From contig LS997567.1 in NCBI GenBank assembly GCA_000469685.2, positions 23,648,426 to 23,712,425 of the forward strand: a DNA stretch of 64,000 nucleotides, written 5' to 3'. Of the stretch, positions 43,560 through 55,300 are shown one piece after another; positions within the stretch are counted from its first letter, which is position 1; every line of letters starts with the position of its first letter. The position numbers and the translations under genes are program-made. Source of the DNA: Haemonchus contortus (taxonomy: Eukaryota; Nematoda; Chromadorea; Rhabditida; Trichostrongylidae). Below the pieces are notes generated by a model, which ran no database searches, had not been told where the DNA came from, and saw only the letters and a list, made by a program, of their open reading frames with translations.

Positions 43560-45447
43560 GATTTTTTTGCCATTTCATGAGTATAGCATCAATAGCATCA
43601 AGCCCGACAGCACGAAGATTTCGAAACCGAGTGCAGCGGAATTTGCACTTGGAGGGATCTGTATAGGAGATTGTGTCGCGAATATGTCTGAAAGCGTCGA
43701 AATTTTCGTGATACAAGGTTCAGTACGAGGGCAATTCCTTCGCGCGCGATGTCTCTCTCGCCATGACGCGACGATTTCGTTCCTACTGCATTACACCCTG
43801 CGCGCCTTCTATGCATTCGTAGCAACCTAATAGTTTTCCAAATTGGATATTGCATGGTTTTTCAACAACATACTGATGTTGATCAACGCGTTAGAACGAA
43901 GTGGTAGGGTAACTTCACCTTCTGTAGAGGATAAGATTAGCTGCTTATCCTTTACGTTGATTTCCTCTGTTGGAGTAAGAATTGGAATAGTGTTAACCAA
44001 TCTTGAATTAACTGCAGCCGGCTTCCGACCGAATCGTAGCAAGTGCATTCGAAGTGAGAGGTGCAATTGCGGTAGTGCTTAGCTGCTGCCTGTCCAGTTG
44101 TGCATTCAACCGGAATTCCGTAGTTTTCAGGTATTATGACTGCGCACTTGGAACTTATAGCGAATCTTCGATTCATCGTAGGTGATACAGGCTTTGAATA
44201 GAGATGGGTCATTTTCAAGTTACCCGCTATTTGTTCCACGTATGTTCCTATAGCGTGCAGGCTTCTTTTTTCCAGTATTGAACAGTGTTGTGTGTGCTTC
44301 CACCGTAATCACTGGTTTCCAATCCAAGCAACCTATTACCTCGTAGACTAGCTCTGACTTGGACTCACTGTACGAATCTGCGAAACGAGCCTGAGGGTAG
44401 AGGCAATAAATAGCCACATGCAGTTCCTCCGCATGAAGTAGTGCGAATATCCTGGTATATTGCTGTCCCGTTTACTTCTTGAATCACTTTTTCCTTCGGA
44501 CTTCTCTGCATTTTCCGTCACTGCACGATCCCATTTAGGGGATCGTAGAGATTAATGCACTTTGGGTACCGATTCTCTTTTGAAGAAGCACGATAATTTT
44601 GTTTACGTGAGTTCCATCGGGTGGTGTTGAAGCTTCACTAACTCAACGATCTTGTTGTCATGGTCAATTTCAAGGCTAAAGTTCATAATGATTCGATTAA
44701 AGTCGGTTTCGTCGCTGTACTCGTACCCGCAACCATCTCGTTGCGTGCAGAAGAGGTATATTGTATGACGCATGTAGCCATGTTGACAGGCCGATAAGGT
44801 CTGTAGCAAGGCCATGGTGCAGCACACCGTAAACGTAGTTGATGTATCCAACAGTGTAGGGTTGAACGAGTGCAGGGGTATACTCCTCAATTCATAAAGC
44901 GTAGCCGGCCGGTTCTTTCGAAGAGCTGTGATGAGCTTATCTTGCTGCAAGTGGTCGTGGCGACCAGTAGTATGACTACTAGCCATAGGTAAAAAATTAT
45001 GAAAGCTGATAAATGGCACCTTCTGGCCAACAGTGTGGGTTCTCCAGTAAGCTTTTTGAAAGGAAGGTGGGCACTCTTCGGATTCGGCAAACACTCCATC
45101 TCCTGTTAATCTCTTTAATTTTATTGTTGTGTTCTTTTCAGAGGAGATACAGGTAAATAGATCATGATTTTTTCCGTTCGGCTTGAATATTCTGTACAGC
45201 CGTTGTCGAGACAAACTTCAAATAGTTCTCGGCTAAACGGAGGTGTAATCCTTACGATGCCGCTATTGCATTGAATATGTCCTTCAGCGTGCTCGTGTGC
45301 AAGTGCTGGATTTACTACAGATGCGATAACAAGTCGCAACATTAAAGCAACGTTGGCATAGTGAGATAGTCGAGCTGATCCTGCGTTACCATCTGTATGC
45401 TGATGGCTCAGGTTTTTCGAGTGACTTCCTGCTTCAGGATATTGCAA
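43560..45447 (-). pseudogene. env: BEL/Pao envelope, decayed (copy 2)
   Basis: Minus-strand remnant of the phlebovirus-like glycoprotein. The N-terminal part at 45121-45447 has a hydrophobic leader (ALMLRLVIASVVNPALA) and ITPPFSRELFEVCLDNGC, parallel to IPPMNGWFEVCIGTEC in copy 1. 44603-45214 gives CQHGYMRHTIYLFCTQRDGC, parallel to the CQHAFMRHSAEQVC start of the ectodomain. 44220-44417 and 43952-44239 give VIGCLDWKPVITVEAHTTL and RFAISSKCAVIIPENYGIPV. Frames change repeatedly and the C-terminal membrane anchor is not found before the element ends near 43560. Confidence 0.78.
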
Positions 45448-45450
45448 GCC

Positions 45451-46641
45451 CTATTCAAACTCCCTTATGGCTCTGTAGGCTAACGTTTTCGCTTTTCGCT
45501 CAGGTGCCTTTCTAACGATTTTAGTTCGGGTTTCTTTAGGTTTCGTTTCTTTAGTGTTCTGAACGTGACTGTCAGGAAGACTTCTTATCTCCATTGGGTA
45601 CAGTTTGCATAGTGGTTTCTGCAAGATGTGTTGGTTTGGCATTCGCACCTTTACCTTGTGAATTTGTCTTGCTAACCATGTTTTCAACTTCCTGTTCGAT
45701 GAGTAAGATTTCGCCGATTTGTGGGAATGGTCGTGTCTTCTCTGTCCCTCTGTTTCTTGTTTGTCTGGATGTCTCGGAGAGCGGTCAGATAGTCGAGATT
45801 CCATCGATCCCAGAATTTTCTTGATATGGATTCCGAGTGCCGAAGAGCTTCTCTTACTTGATTTGCAGTTTGCGTAAGTTCGGGGTCGTGATCAGGATCT
45901 TCATCATTGTTTATTGTTTGGGCGTCTTGCACTGAAAACTTGGCGTTTCTGCAACGGAAATCGATATGTTTAAGCGGTAAAATGCGTAGGTCTGTGTAAT
46001 GTGCCTTAGTGAGCGACCGATTGTTGAAGATGGTATCTATTCTCGGCAGGATTCTGAAGTGCCCGCTTAACTGATCCCACCAATTTTTCCCAGACACCAC
46101 CCATCCATGGTTTGTTGAATACCCATTGCACTCCCTCTGTTGCACGATAGGACATAACGGATTAGTCGCCGTTCTCATTTTCTTCGAACAGCTTCTCTAT
46201 GACCTTTTGGGCGAGTTTGAAATTACTGCCACAGTCCGACCGGACGTAATTTGGCACACCTCTTCTTGAAATGAACCGCGTGAAGCTGTTTGAGCATGCG
46301 CCTGTGCTCAAGTCCTTGACCACCTCGAGATGTACTGCTCTGGTTGTTAGACACGTTTACATGCATACGTACATTTTTTCGAGTGTAGCACGATCAATCG
46401 CTACTAAAAAGTCGCATTCAACTCTTTCGAACGTTCTTAATTTAGTCACTCTGTCCTCCGGTAGAGGAGCCATTCCTGGAAACGAAAAAGGCGTGCCGTG
46501 GTATCTCCGGCAAGTGGCAATCTCAGTTTGATTTTCAATCAGGGAAGACGGGCATGGGATCCAAAATTTTTGTCCCAATATGCTGAGCATTTTTTCTCTT
46601 CCGCAGTGGGCATATTCGCTGTGGATCTTGGCAATGATCAT
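45451..46641 (-). pseudogene. pol: BEL/Pao integrase (copy 2)
   Basis: Read on the minus strand. The zinc-binding start is at 46641-46460 (AKIHSEYAHCGREKML, then IATCRRYHGTPF). The core follows with VECDFLVAI (first Asp) and, near 46240, RSDCGSNF (second Asp present, with Cys in place of the usual Asn). The 45830-46110 part gives the post-core region with RILPLKHIDFR and RKFWDRWNLDYL, and 45451-45804 gives PNQHILQKPLCKLYPMEIRS, the C-terminal tail matching copy 1. At least three frameshifts are present. Confidence 0.82.
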
Positions 46642-46821
46642 TTTTGCAATATCTGATTTGGTCGGTACGAAAATTGGTGATTTCGTATCTTCTGGTATAC
46701 ATGCGTTTAGCAGCCTTGATATATGTATACCGTATTATACCCCAACTATCGGTTTGGAGCTTTTTCTGTACGTGCCCTTTTCGGAGGTCATATAAGTCGC
46801 AGAGGTTTTGTCCATGAAGAA

Positions 46822-49190
46822 CTATGGTGCCTTCGGTTGGTGAAATGTCATTTGCACTAGTTTTTCTCTCAAGACTGAACTGATTAATGAGTTCTGTTCC
46901 GATGGATGTAGACCAATATCTGTTGGTTCTGCTGATTCTTTGAGGCCCTTTCGAACTCTAGCCATGGTTCTGAGTGCTTTATTGAATTGTGAGAATCTCC
47001 GAAAACCTACAATACTCAATAGCTTTTTTTATGTCAAGAGTTTCGTCTGTTTCCACGCTTGCAGTGGACGCCTCCTTAATGACATCCTCAATGATTTCTT
47101 CTGCAATACCGTTGATGGTTAACAGAAGCCACTTATTCTGGCTTACTGTGAGCCACTTTAATCCTCTAACCCAGCTACGAGTGTTCATCTTTTCGGTTAA
47201 AAGTCCTCTTGTTCCTGCATCTGCCTGATTTTTGTGATTGGTACATAGTAGAAGTTCACGTTGATATTTTTCACTCTTATCTGGTTTACCATCTTTGTGA
47301 TTCGCTCTTTCTGGTTGGTTGGAGATGAAGTTAGTTTTCTGGCTGTTTTGACCCAGCCAGAGCTACCTTTGGGTCTGCAATTATGTTGACCTCCTTGATG
47401 GCATTTGTGCTTTCGCTGATGCTTGTGCTTAACAGTGTTTCCATGAGAATGGCTAGCAGCTTTAGTTTGGGTATCGTTTAATTCTTTCTATTCGGAGCGA
47501 GTTTAGTTTTGCCACTGGTTAGTGAGCTTACATCAAGTGTGTTGTCTGACATCAGATAAGCACAGGTCGCCATCGCTAATTCACTAGCATCGCAAGCTAT
47601 ACAAACAAAATCCTCCCCAAAGATGGTGGCGTTTAAGGTGCGAGGTGTGCTCATGGTTGTGTTGTTAATTTCATTGCATGGCTTGACTCATTGCTTGCTG
47701 AAATTGGGTGAGATTTGGTCTTCCAATCAAGATACATTCGAAGATTTCTCTCGTCAATGTTTGAGTTTCATGGATGCGCTCCGTCGAAACTAGGTTACGC
47801 CGCAGTCGTCGCACGCGGCGAGTCAGCGCGCGATACTTGAGAGACGTCGCAGTTTTCAGTGGGGTATACGAGTTGCGTTGGTCCACGGCAGCCAGTTCAA
47901 AGAGAAGATAACACAGACAAATGCCAATCTTTCGCTCCACTGACACTTGGAGGTACTGTAATGCCATCCCGGGACTTCTGTGTGGTGCGCCGCGCGCGAA
48001 GTGGGCGGGGTGACCTACTTTCGACGGACGCGCGCAACGGACGTTCTCCGAGTTTCATGAGCAGTGGTGCCGCTAGGCCCGACGGATCATAAATGGAATT
48101 CAGCTGGTCACTATATCGCGTTTTGTTGGCTTCTCCTTAGTACATACTAAGTTCCACGTAGAATTTGTCGGATCGGGTGTTGTACGAAACTTCCGGGAAT
48201 ACCTTTCCATTTGGACTTCTATCCTATACTGGGATTTCTTCGTTGACTGGGCTGCCGTTCGAAACAGATTCTCTCAGATTCGTTCCGATCCTAGCTGAAT
48301 AACGCCTTTGATTTTCTCTATTAGGACAAAGCTTATTCCACCGTCGACCCCAATAACAAGATGTTATTTATTTCGAGATTTCTAGCCACCTCTTTTGCGA
48401 GCTCGTTGTCTGAGCTAGTTAGATAAGTCATGATTGCCATATTTGAGATGCTAAGGGATGTATATATCCCGAATGACAATCTTTTGAAGCGATATTCTAT
48501 GACGTTGTTTTTCACGGCAGGACGAGTGACGTCTTTGAGCAACAAGAAGCGGCAGAGGTCTTCATGCGAATCAGCTGTTCTCATTTGTGTGAATGCTGCT
48601 TCAATATCACACAATAATATGGTCAGTATGACTCTGCTTGATATTAGAATATTGTAGATTTCATTAGTAAATGGTACCCCTTTATAGATAACGTCACTGA
48701 GTGACCTTTTTCCCTTTCCTTTTGGCAGGGCATCAAATACTATCCGAAGAGTGTTGCCTTCCCGGGGCGCCGGACGCCAGAATGCGGCATGTAGTATCTG
48801 GCTACGGTATAGCTCTCTGGCTCCATTAACTCTTCTATTACATCGCTCTGGTGTAGTCGTTAATTGTTTTACAGTAGTTTGACCTTATTTCAGTCTTATC
48901 GCTTAGTTGGTTTTGTAGTGTAGATAGCCGTCGTATGGCAATTGCATAGTTGTCATCTACCTCACACACATTGTCTTTTAGCGGAAATGGAGCGGTTATG
49001 TAACCATTTTCGAACGATATCTGTTGTGAGAATGAGGCTAGTTAGTTCACTGCTCCATTGTCCTTATGGTTTTCTTCTGACGATATTCCTCGTCCTTCAA
49101 ACTCGAAAAATTTCTGAAGAATTTCTTTTTCATTGCAGTCGACCATGGCCGTTAAATCGTACTCTGCATGAATCTGGCTCATGAATGCCA
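46822..49190 (-). pseudogene. pol: BEL/Pao RT and RNase H (copy 2)
   Basis: Minus-strand pol. 48900-49150 contains KEILQKFFEFEGRGISSEE and ENGYITAPFPLKDNV, parallel to copy 1. 48333-48614 has LLCDIEAAFTQ, FKRLSFGIYTSLSISNM and NLEINNILL, where YVDN of copy 1 is further degraded. 48080-48130 has IYDPSGLAAPLL. The RNase H-like region near 47500-47600 reads CIACDASELAMATCAY and TIPKLKLLAILM. About 220-250 bp near 47665-47915 have no counterpart in copy 1 and may be an insertion. The element is cut at 49194 by a foldback, so gag and protease are not in the window. Confidence 0.82.
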
Positions 49191-49376
49191 CTAACCAGGG
49201 AAGAGTTTCAGCTTCCCATAACTGGATAGAGACCTAGGTATTTACAGGGTGCGGCAAAAGTTCTGGCAAAAACCCGTTGCAGGTTCTCTATAAAAAATGA
49301 GGCCTTCGATCTCGATAGGATCTGTGCCACTACTTACTGCAAGTCCTCTTCTATACGTTCCATAAACTAGCCGTTC

Positions 49377-50778
49377 TTGGATATGCCATTCCACAAATTA
49401 GTGACAAGCAAAGACCAACGACCCTCCATCCTGCGCCTCCATCTGGCTGAATGCACGGCAAAGACCATCTTTAAACAGCTCCAGATTCCCTTAAGAACCG
49501 TGTACAACAACGTCAACAGGTACAAAGCGACAGAAACTATGGAGGACAAGCCTAAAAATGGAAGACCGAAGAGTGCAACGACAAAGGAAATCGTGAAAAT
49601 CATTCGAGTGAAAATCCGCCGCCACCCTCGTAGGTCCGAGAGGTAAACGGCTCTTGAGGTCGGAATTTCTGCTCGATCTGTCGGAAGGATTGTCACCAGC
49701 CACCTTCGACTTCGCTCTTATAAGATCAGGAAAGCTCACATGCTAACTAAGCGTATGAAGAAAACTAGGCTCAAAAGATTTAAGGAGCGTTTAAAGCGAT
49801 TTTCGCAGGCACGGCACAGCGGGGTCCGGGAACTTCTCCCCTAACACGGCGTCGCAGACTCCGCACCCGCCGCCTATCGCGGAATTGCGATGGAAGATTG
49901 GAGCGCGCAATTTGTGAGGTAGGGAGTCCTTTAATTATTTGAATTGGCTGGCCGCTCTTCCCAATTCCAATGCGGTCTTGATCGTCGTTCATGTAGGAGG
50001 GGTCATTCTAATTAATCAAGTCTAATAAACACGAAAACGAAAAAGAAACAGAAGAAAAAACGATTAAATTTGATAAAAAAGCAAGGCAATCAACGAAAAA
50101 TTCCTCGTCCTATCGATTGGCGGGAGTACGGTAATTGCAGTGACATTTGCCGCATGCCGCAAGGGAGAATGCCGCGATAGGGGAGAAGTTCCGTTACCCC
50201 GGCACAGCGACATCATTTTCACTGACGAATGCCTGTTTTGAACATATCAATTCCTGAACACCCAAAACGATAGGATAATAGCGGGAAGCCCTGCAGAAGC
50301 CTGCCAACATGGAGGGATCGCTCAGCGATCTGGACACCCCAAGCCGTTGATGGTTTTTGGGGCAGTCACATCGGACGGCGAGATGTCCCTGATTTTCTTG
50401 GAGAAAGGAGTCAAGGTGGATAGCAAGACCTACCTAAAAGGCATGTTGGAGAAGGAGCTACTCCCTTGGGCTGAACCCCACTTCGGCAACCGGACATGGA
50501 CTTATCAACAGGGCTCAGCTTCAGCACACAGGTACAATGGGGTACAGGGCTGGTGCGCAACGCCTTTCCCAGACTTCATCTCGTCGGACGATTGGCCCCC
50601 AAACAAACCAGGCCTGAATCCATTGGACCATTCCGTGTGGTCAGTTCTTAAGAGGAAAGCCTGCTCTATTATGCATAGAAGTTTGGATGCTCTACATGCA
50701 ACCCTTGTTGAAGCATGGGAGGATCGGACGAGGACTACCTTCGTGTTGCCGTCGACATATTTCCTAGGAGACTTTTAG
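49377..50778 (+). pseudogene. maT-like mariner transposase, inactive
   Basis: N-terminal paired HTH at 49400-49800 (KTIFKQLQIPLRTVYNNVNR, KNGRPKSATTKE, SARSVGRIV), with an in-frame TAA at about 49645. After the MITE comes the DDE/D core: SDIIFTDECLF (first Asp) followed by a TGA near 50236, then PLMVFGAVTSDGEM, QQGSASAHRYNGVQGW (Gly where the second catalytic Asp belongs) and NKPGLNPLDHSVWSVLKRK (third Asp). From the second to the third position there are 37 intervening residues, the DD37D spacing of maT elements. The lost Asp, two stops and the MITE make it dead. Confidence 0.88.
49822..50200. mobile_element. MITE family M1, copy 2, inside mariner
   Basis: A 379-bp copy of 11015-11392 flanked by a perfect 9-bp duplication GGCACAGCG (49813-49821 and 50201-50209). 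It splits the transposase between the N-terminal domain and the first catalytic Asp. Confidence 0.93.
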
Positions 50779-51940
50779 CCGGTATTCGCGCAAAAGGAGG
50801 CTAGTTCGAGATCAAGTTTGTTTTCGTGATCTATATAGCTGTTGATAAATGCTGTTGGAGTTGTATCATGTGTCGATCGATTTGACCGTTTTCACGATCA
50901 TGTTTACCGTTGCCAGAACTTTTGCTGCACCCTGTAGATAGGGCTTTAAAAGTTATTGACAAATATGGAAATTGAAACTGCTAAATAGGTCTATCAAAAC
51001 AGTTGTGAGCGTTCAAAGTTTGCATGCTTAAGGCATGGAGAGATAGTTCCAGCTGATAAGCGCAGTTGCCCGCAATAGCCACAAGGGCTCCCGTGTTGTA
51101 GTGGCAGTGCTCTCCCTCTCCAGGTGAGCGGTGAGGGTTTGCTCACCCGTTGTCGTTTTCGTTTTTGCAAAACGTGCTTTCATCCGAATAAAGCTCCCAA
51201 ACCGTTTTTCAAACTAATTTAAGTCAGCACTTTGTTTCGGTTATCATTTGCACTGACGTATCTATCATCCATCACCGCACTCATTCAAAGTCTTGAGGTA
51301 GAGGGGAAGTTCGATCACTCGAAACAGATATGCGTGAAAAATTGAGTATTGATGAAACAACCCATGAAATAAATTTAACAAATATGTTGCTTCACCTCAT
51401 ATGTACATGCTGTCTCCCAACAATCGTAAATAACGCACACAATCGATTTGAGTCCAAGAAATAACATCGATGTTGTGTCCAAGACTATTTCGTTTTGGGT
51501 GTTGAAAATGAAAGAGCGTTACAAAAATGACGTGGGGAAAGTTTAATTATGTGCGGTGATAGGTGATAGATAGGTGATCGCAAATGATAGCCGAAACGAA
51601 ACGCTAGCTTAAATTAGTAAGAAAAATGGTTCAGAAGCTTTTATGTGGATGGAAAGCACGTCTTACAAAAGCAAAAACGACAACGGGGAGCAAACCCTTA
51701 TCGCTCACCAGGAGAAGGAGTGCACTGCCACGGTGACCCTTGTGGCTATTGCGGGCAACTGCGCTTAGCAACTGGCACTGCCTCTCCATGCTTTGAGCAT
51801 GCAAACTTCGAACGCTCACAACTTTTTCAGTAGACTGATTTAGCACTTTTAATTTCCATATTTGTTAATGAATTTCCAGACCCCGTTGATATACCTAGGT
51901 CTCTACTCAAAGTTCCTAGGTAGCTGAATCCTTCCTTGGT

Positions 51941-52230
51941 AGGACTCTATGACCATATACTCTTGGTCCAAATACGGTCTTCGCGATGCGTAGGCCAGAT
52001 GGTGCTTTTATAGCGATCTATCACTAAATTGAAAAGAGTTCAATCTCACGAGTATGTGAGGTGTTTGACGTTCTACGCGAGCGCGGGGATTGCATAGGTG
52101 AACTTCATTTGCTCTGAGGAACTCCTAGTCGGAGTCTGTTAATTTGGCCATTGGAAAGCTGTTTGTAATGACTAGCTTTGTGCGAACTTGAAGTTCGAAT
52201 TCCTGCCCGTAGGCACCGCTAACTTTTAGC
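51941..52230. other. Junction between W and the satellite
   Basis: Short non-repetitive DNA. A gttcgaattcctgccc stretch at 52193 is B-box-like, but no A box or cloverleaf is present. Confidence 0.4.
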
Positions 52231-54107
52231 CACACGACACACACGACACGCACAGCACGACACGACACACACGCATACACACGAAACACACGCACACACA
52301 CGTGACACACGCGACACACAAGACACGCACAACACACACGCACACACACGGCACACACATGACGCATAGCACACACAACACACACACGGCACACACGACA
52401 CACACGACACACACGACACGCACAGCACACACGACACGCACAGCACGCACGACACACACGACACCCATATGGCACGCACAACGCACACGCGACACGCACA
52501 TGGCACACACAGCACACACGACAGACACACGATACACACACGACACACACGACACACACGCACACACACGGCACACACATGACGCATAGCACACACAAAA
52601 CACACACACGGCACACACGACACACACGACACGCACAGCACACACGACACGCACGCATACACACGACACACGCACACACACATGACACACACAGCACACC
52701 CGCATACACACGACACACACGGCACACACATGACACATAGCACACACAACACACACGACACACACGACACACACATGACACACGACACTCACATGACACG
52801 CACACGACACGCACAGCACACGCGACACACACGCACTAACACACACGACACTACACGGCACACACATGACACACATAGCACACACAACACACACGACACA
52901 CACGCACACACACGACACACGCACACACACACACATGACACACACGCGACAGACACGACACGCACAACACACGCGACACACATAGCACACACAACACACA
53001 CACGATACGCCCAGCACGCACGACACACACGACACGCACAGCACACACAACACACGTCACGCACGGCACACACGACACACACGCATACACACACCACGCA
53101 CACACACACGACACACGCGACACGCACAGCACACACGACACACACGCATACACACGACACACGCATACACACTCACCACGCACATACACACGACACACAC
53201 GCATACACACGACACACACTCATACACACACCACCCAAACACGCACATACACGTGACACACACGACACGCACAGCACACACGACACACGCATACACACGA
53301 CACACACGCACACACACCACGCACACGCACATACACGTGACAAACACGCGACACACATAGCACACACAACACACACACGACACGCACAGTACGCACGACA
53401 CACACGACACCCATATGACACGCACAACGCACACGCGACACGCACATGGCACACACAGCACACACGACAGACACACGATACACACGCGACACACACGATA
53501 CACACAGGATACCCACGATACACGCGCAAACACACACGACACACGCCACGCACAGCACACCCGCATACACACGACAAACACGCGTACACACGACACACGA
53601 CACGCACAGCACACACGACAACACACGACACCCACATGACACGCACAACGCACACGGCAGACCCATGACGCATAGCACACACAACACACACGACACGACA
53701 CGACGCATACACGACACGCACAGCACGCACGACACACACGACGCCCACATGACACGCACAGCACACACGACACACACGCATACACACCACACGAGACACA
53801 GGCATACACACAACACACACGACACGCACAGCACACACGAGACACAGGCATACACACATACCACACACACGACATACACGGCACACAACGGCACACGCGG
53901 CACACAAATGTCACACACGCACACACACATACACACGACACACACGACACGCACAGCACACACGACACACAGGCATACACACACACCACACACACGACCT
54001 ACACGGCACACAAGGGCACACGCCGTACACACATGTCCCACACGCACACCCAGACCACGCACACACACGACACACACACGACGCCCACGACACACACGAC
54101 ACGCACA
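52231..54107 (+). repeat. A/C-rich satellite, left block
   Basis: Continuous array built from CACACACGA, CACGCACAG and related 8-10 bp words. T is nearly absent on the plus strand except in words such as CATGAC, CATACAC, CATAGC and CACTC. Long frames on both strands (Thr/His-rich forward, Cys/Val-rich reverse) are artefacts of missing stop codons. It is continuous with the right block apart from the inserted element. Confidence 0.95.
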
Positions 54108-55300
54108 GGGGTGTGCGAATAAATTTTCGATCGCACCTAATCAAGCTCGCCTCGCACCTAGGCGCGAGGTGACCTTAATCAGGTGCGAAGACTAAGCGGT
54201 AATTATGCACCCGCACTCGCTACTAGTGGAGTTGAAACTTGTCAACTAAAGAAGATAATGAAAGTTAAAAGAGTCTAGTTCTTACGCTTTTCAAAGTAAA
54301 GGTCACAATATCAATCCCAACTGGTTTGAGAGTTTTATTTCCTCGCATAATAAGTAAATTCAATATATTTTGTAATTAAAGTTTCTTTGATATGGGAGAA
54401 AACGGTTCAATTCCGTAGTGGTAAGAGCATTTGAAATAATACCCAAATTTATAAGTAGAAGCTTAGATAGTTCTGTTTGTTACAAATCTGGACATCTGTA
54501 TTCAAAATTCTTGTATTTGCTGGCGGCTTGCTCCTTGCTGTTGAAGTTCACCGAACCTAGGAGAAGGCCGTGGTGGTGCAGGGAATGTGTAAAGCGATTG
54601 TTGTGCTACAGGGTCCCGCTGCGTTCGGAGAGGCTATGTAGACGCAGAACTTCCAAAAAATCATTATGTAATGCTGGGGCTTCCGGAGCAAAGTGAAAAG
54701 TTCGGATGAAGGAGGAAGAGGGCCACATGGACCGCGCACTCCCAAACAGTTTGAAGCGGGAGGACACCCTGTAAGTTCTTCGAAGCAGTACAGTGCGTCT
54801 CTAGAATACATGGTAATGTCTTAAAAATTAAGTAAAAAACTGTGAAATAAGCTGAATAGTGAGTCGTTGGGCGTTCAATGACCTATCAATGAAGGGTAGT
54901 CCCACTATTAAACGACTCTAGAAAACTACATCGCTTCTGTAAAGGTTTTTTGATATCGCATACAAACGAAAATATGAGAAAAGAAGTAAATCGGACTGTT
55001 TTGTCCATTCTCCAGGAACCTGAAGTGAAATATTTTGAATTAATTTATTATGCGTGGAAATGAAACCTTCAAATCGTTGGAATTGATACTGGAATTTTTC
55101 CTTTCCAAAAACTCATTTTTTAAAGGGAAACTCCATTTTTTCAAAACTGTCATTATGCTCTTTAGTTTAAGTTTCAACTCGATTACTAGCGAGTGCGGGC
55201 ACCATAGTTACGCTTAGTCTTCGCACCTAATTAAGGTCACTTCGCACCTAGGCGAAAGGCGAGCTTGATTAGGTGCGATCGAAAATTTATTCCCGTACCC
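54108..55300. mobile_element. hAT-like element inserted in the satellite
   Basis: 1193 bp with inverted ends of about 115 bp (GGGGTGTGCGAATAAATTTT against GGGTACGGGAATAAATTTTC, then gatcgcacctaatcaagctcg). It is flanked by CACGCACA at 54100-54107 and 55301-55308, an 8-bp duplication as in hAT elements; within a CA satellite the exact length is ambiguous by a base. The arms contain a repeated ttcgcacctaRgcg word. No transposase is seen in the AT-rich centre, so it is non-autonomous. Confidence 0.82.

Larger units (their letters stand above)
49245..50934 (+). mobile_element. mariner (maT-like) element in left arm of W
   Basis: Terminal inverted repeats CAGGGTGCGGCAAAAGTTCT and CAGGGTGCAGCAAAAGTTCT (read inward) are bounded by TA at 49243-49244 and 50935-50936, the Tc1/mariner target duplication. 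The length of 1690 bp includes the 379-bp MITE plus its 9-bp duplication, leaving about 1.3 kb, a normal size. Confidence 0.93.
49194..51940. mobile_element. Foldback element W with Tc5-like ends, host to mariner
   Basis: Ends read ACCAGGGAAGAGTTTCAG (left) and, inverted, ACCAAGGAAGGATTCAG (right), like the ends of X and Y. Both arms continue with agagacctaggtat and, after removal of the mariner, with acaaatatggaaatt and the roughly 330-bp arms at 50950-51290 and 51545-51875. The loop is about 250 bp. No transposase of its own is seen. It interrupts BEL copy 2. Confidence 0.75.

Noticed and set aside
47671..47967. Intact 98-codon minus-strand frame with a methionine start
   Set aside because: Its upstream half overlaps BEL pol read out of frame (the SGAKDWHL block continues pol), and the rest lies in a short segment absent from copy 1. 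It looks chimeric.
52193..52212. B-box-like pol III element before the satellite
   Set aside because: No matching A box or tRNA fold lies upstream, so one motif alone is not enough.
52231..54107. CRISPR array or telomeric repeat
   Set aside because: There is no regular repeat-spacer pattern, and the units do not match the nematode telomere TTAGGC.
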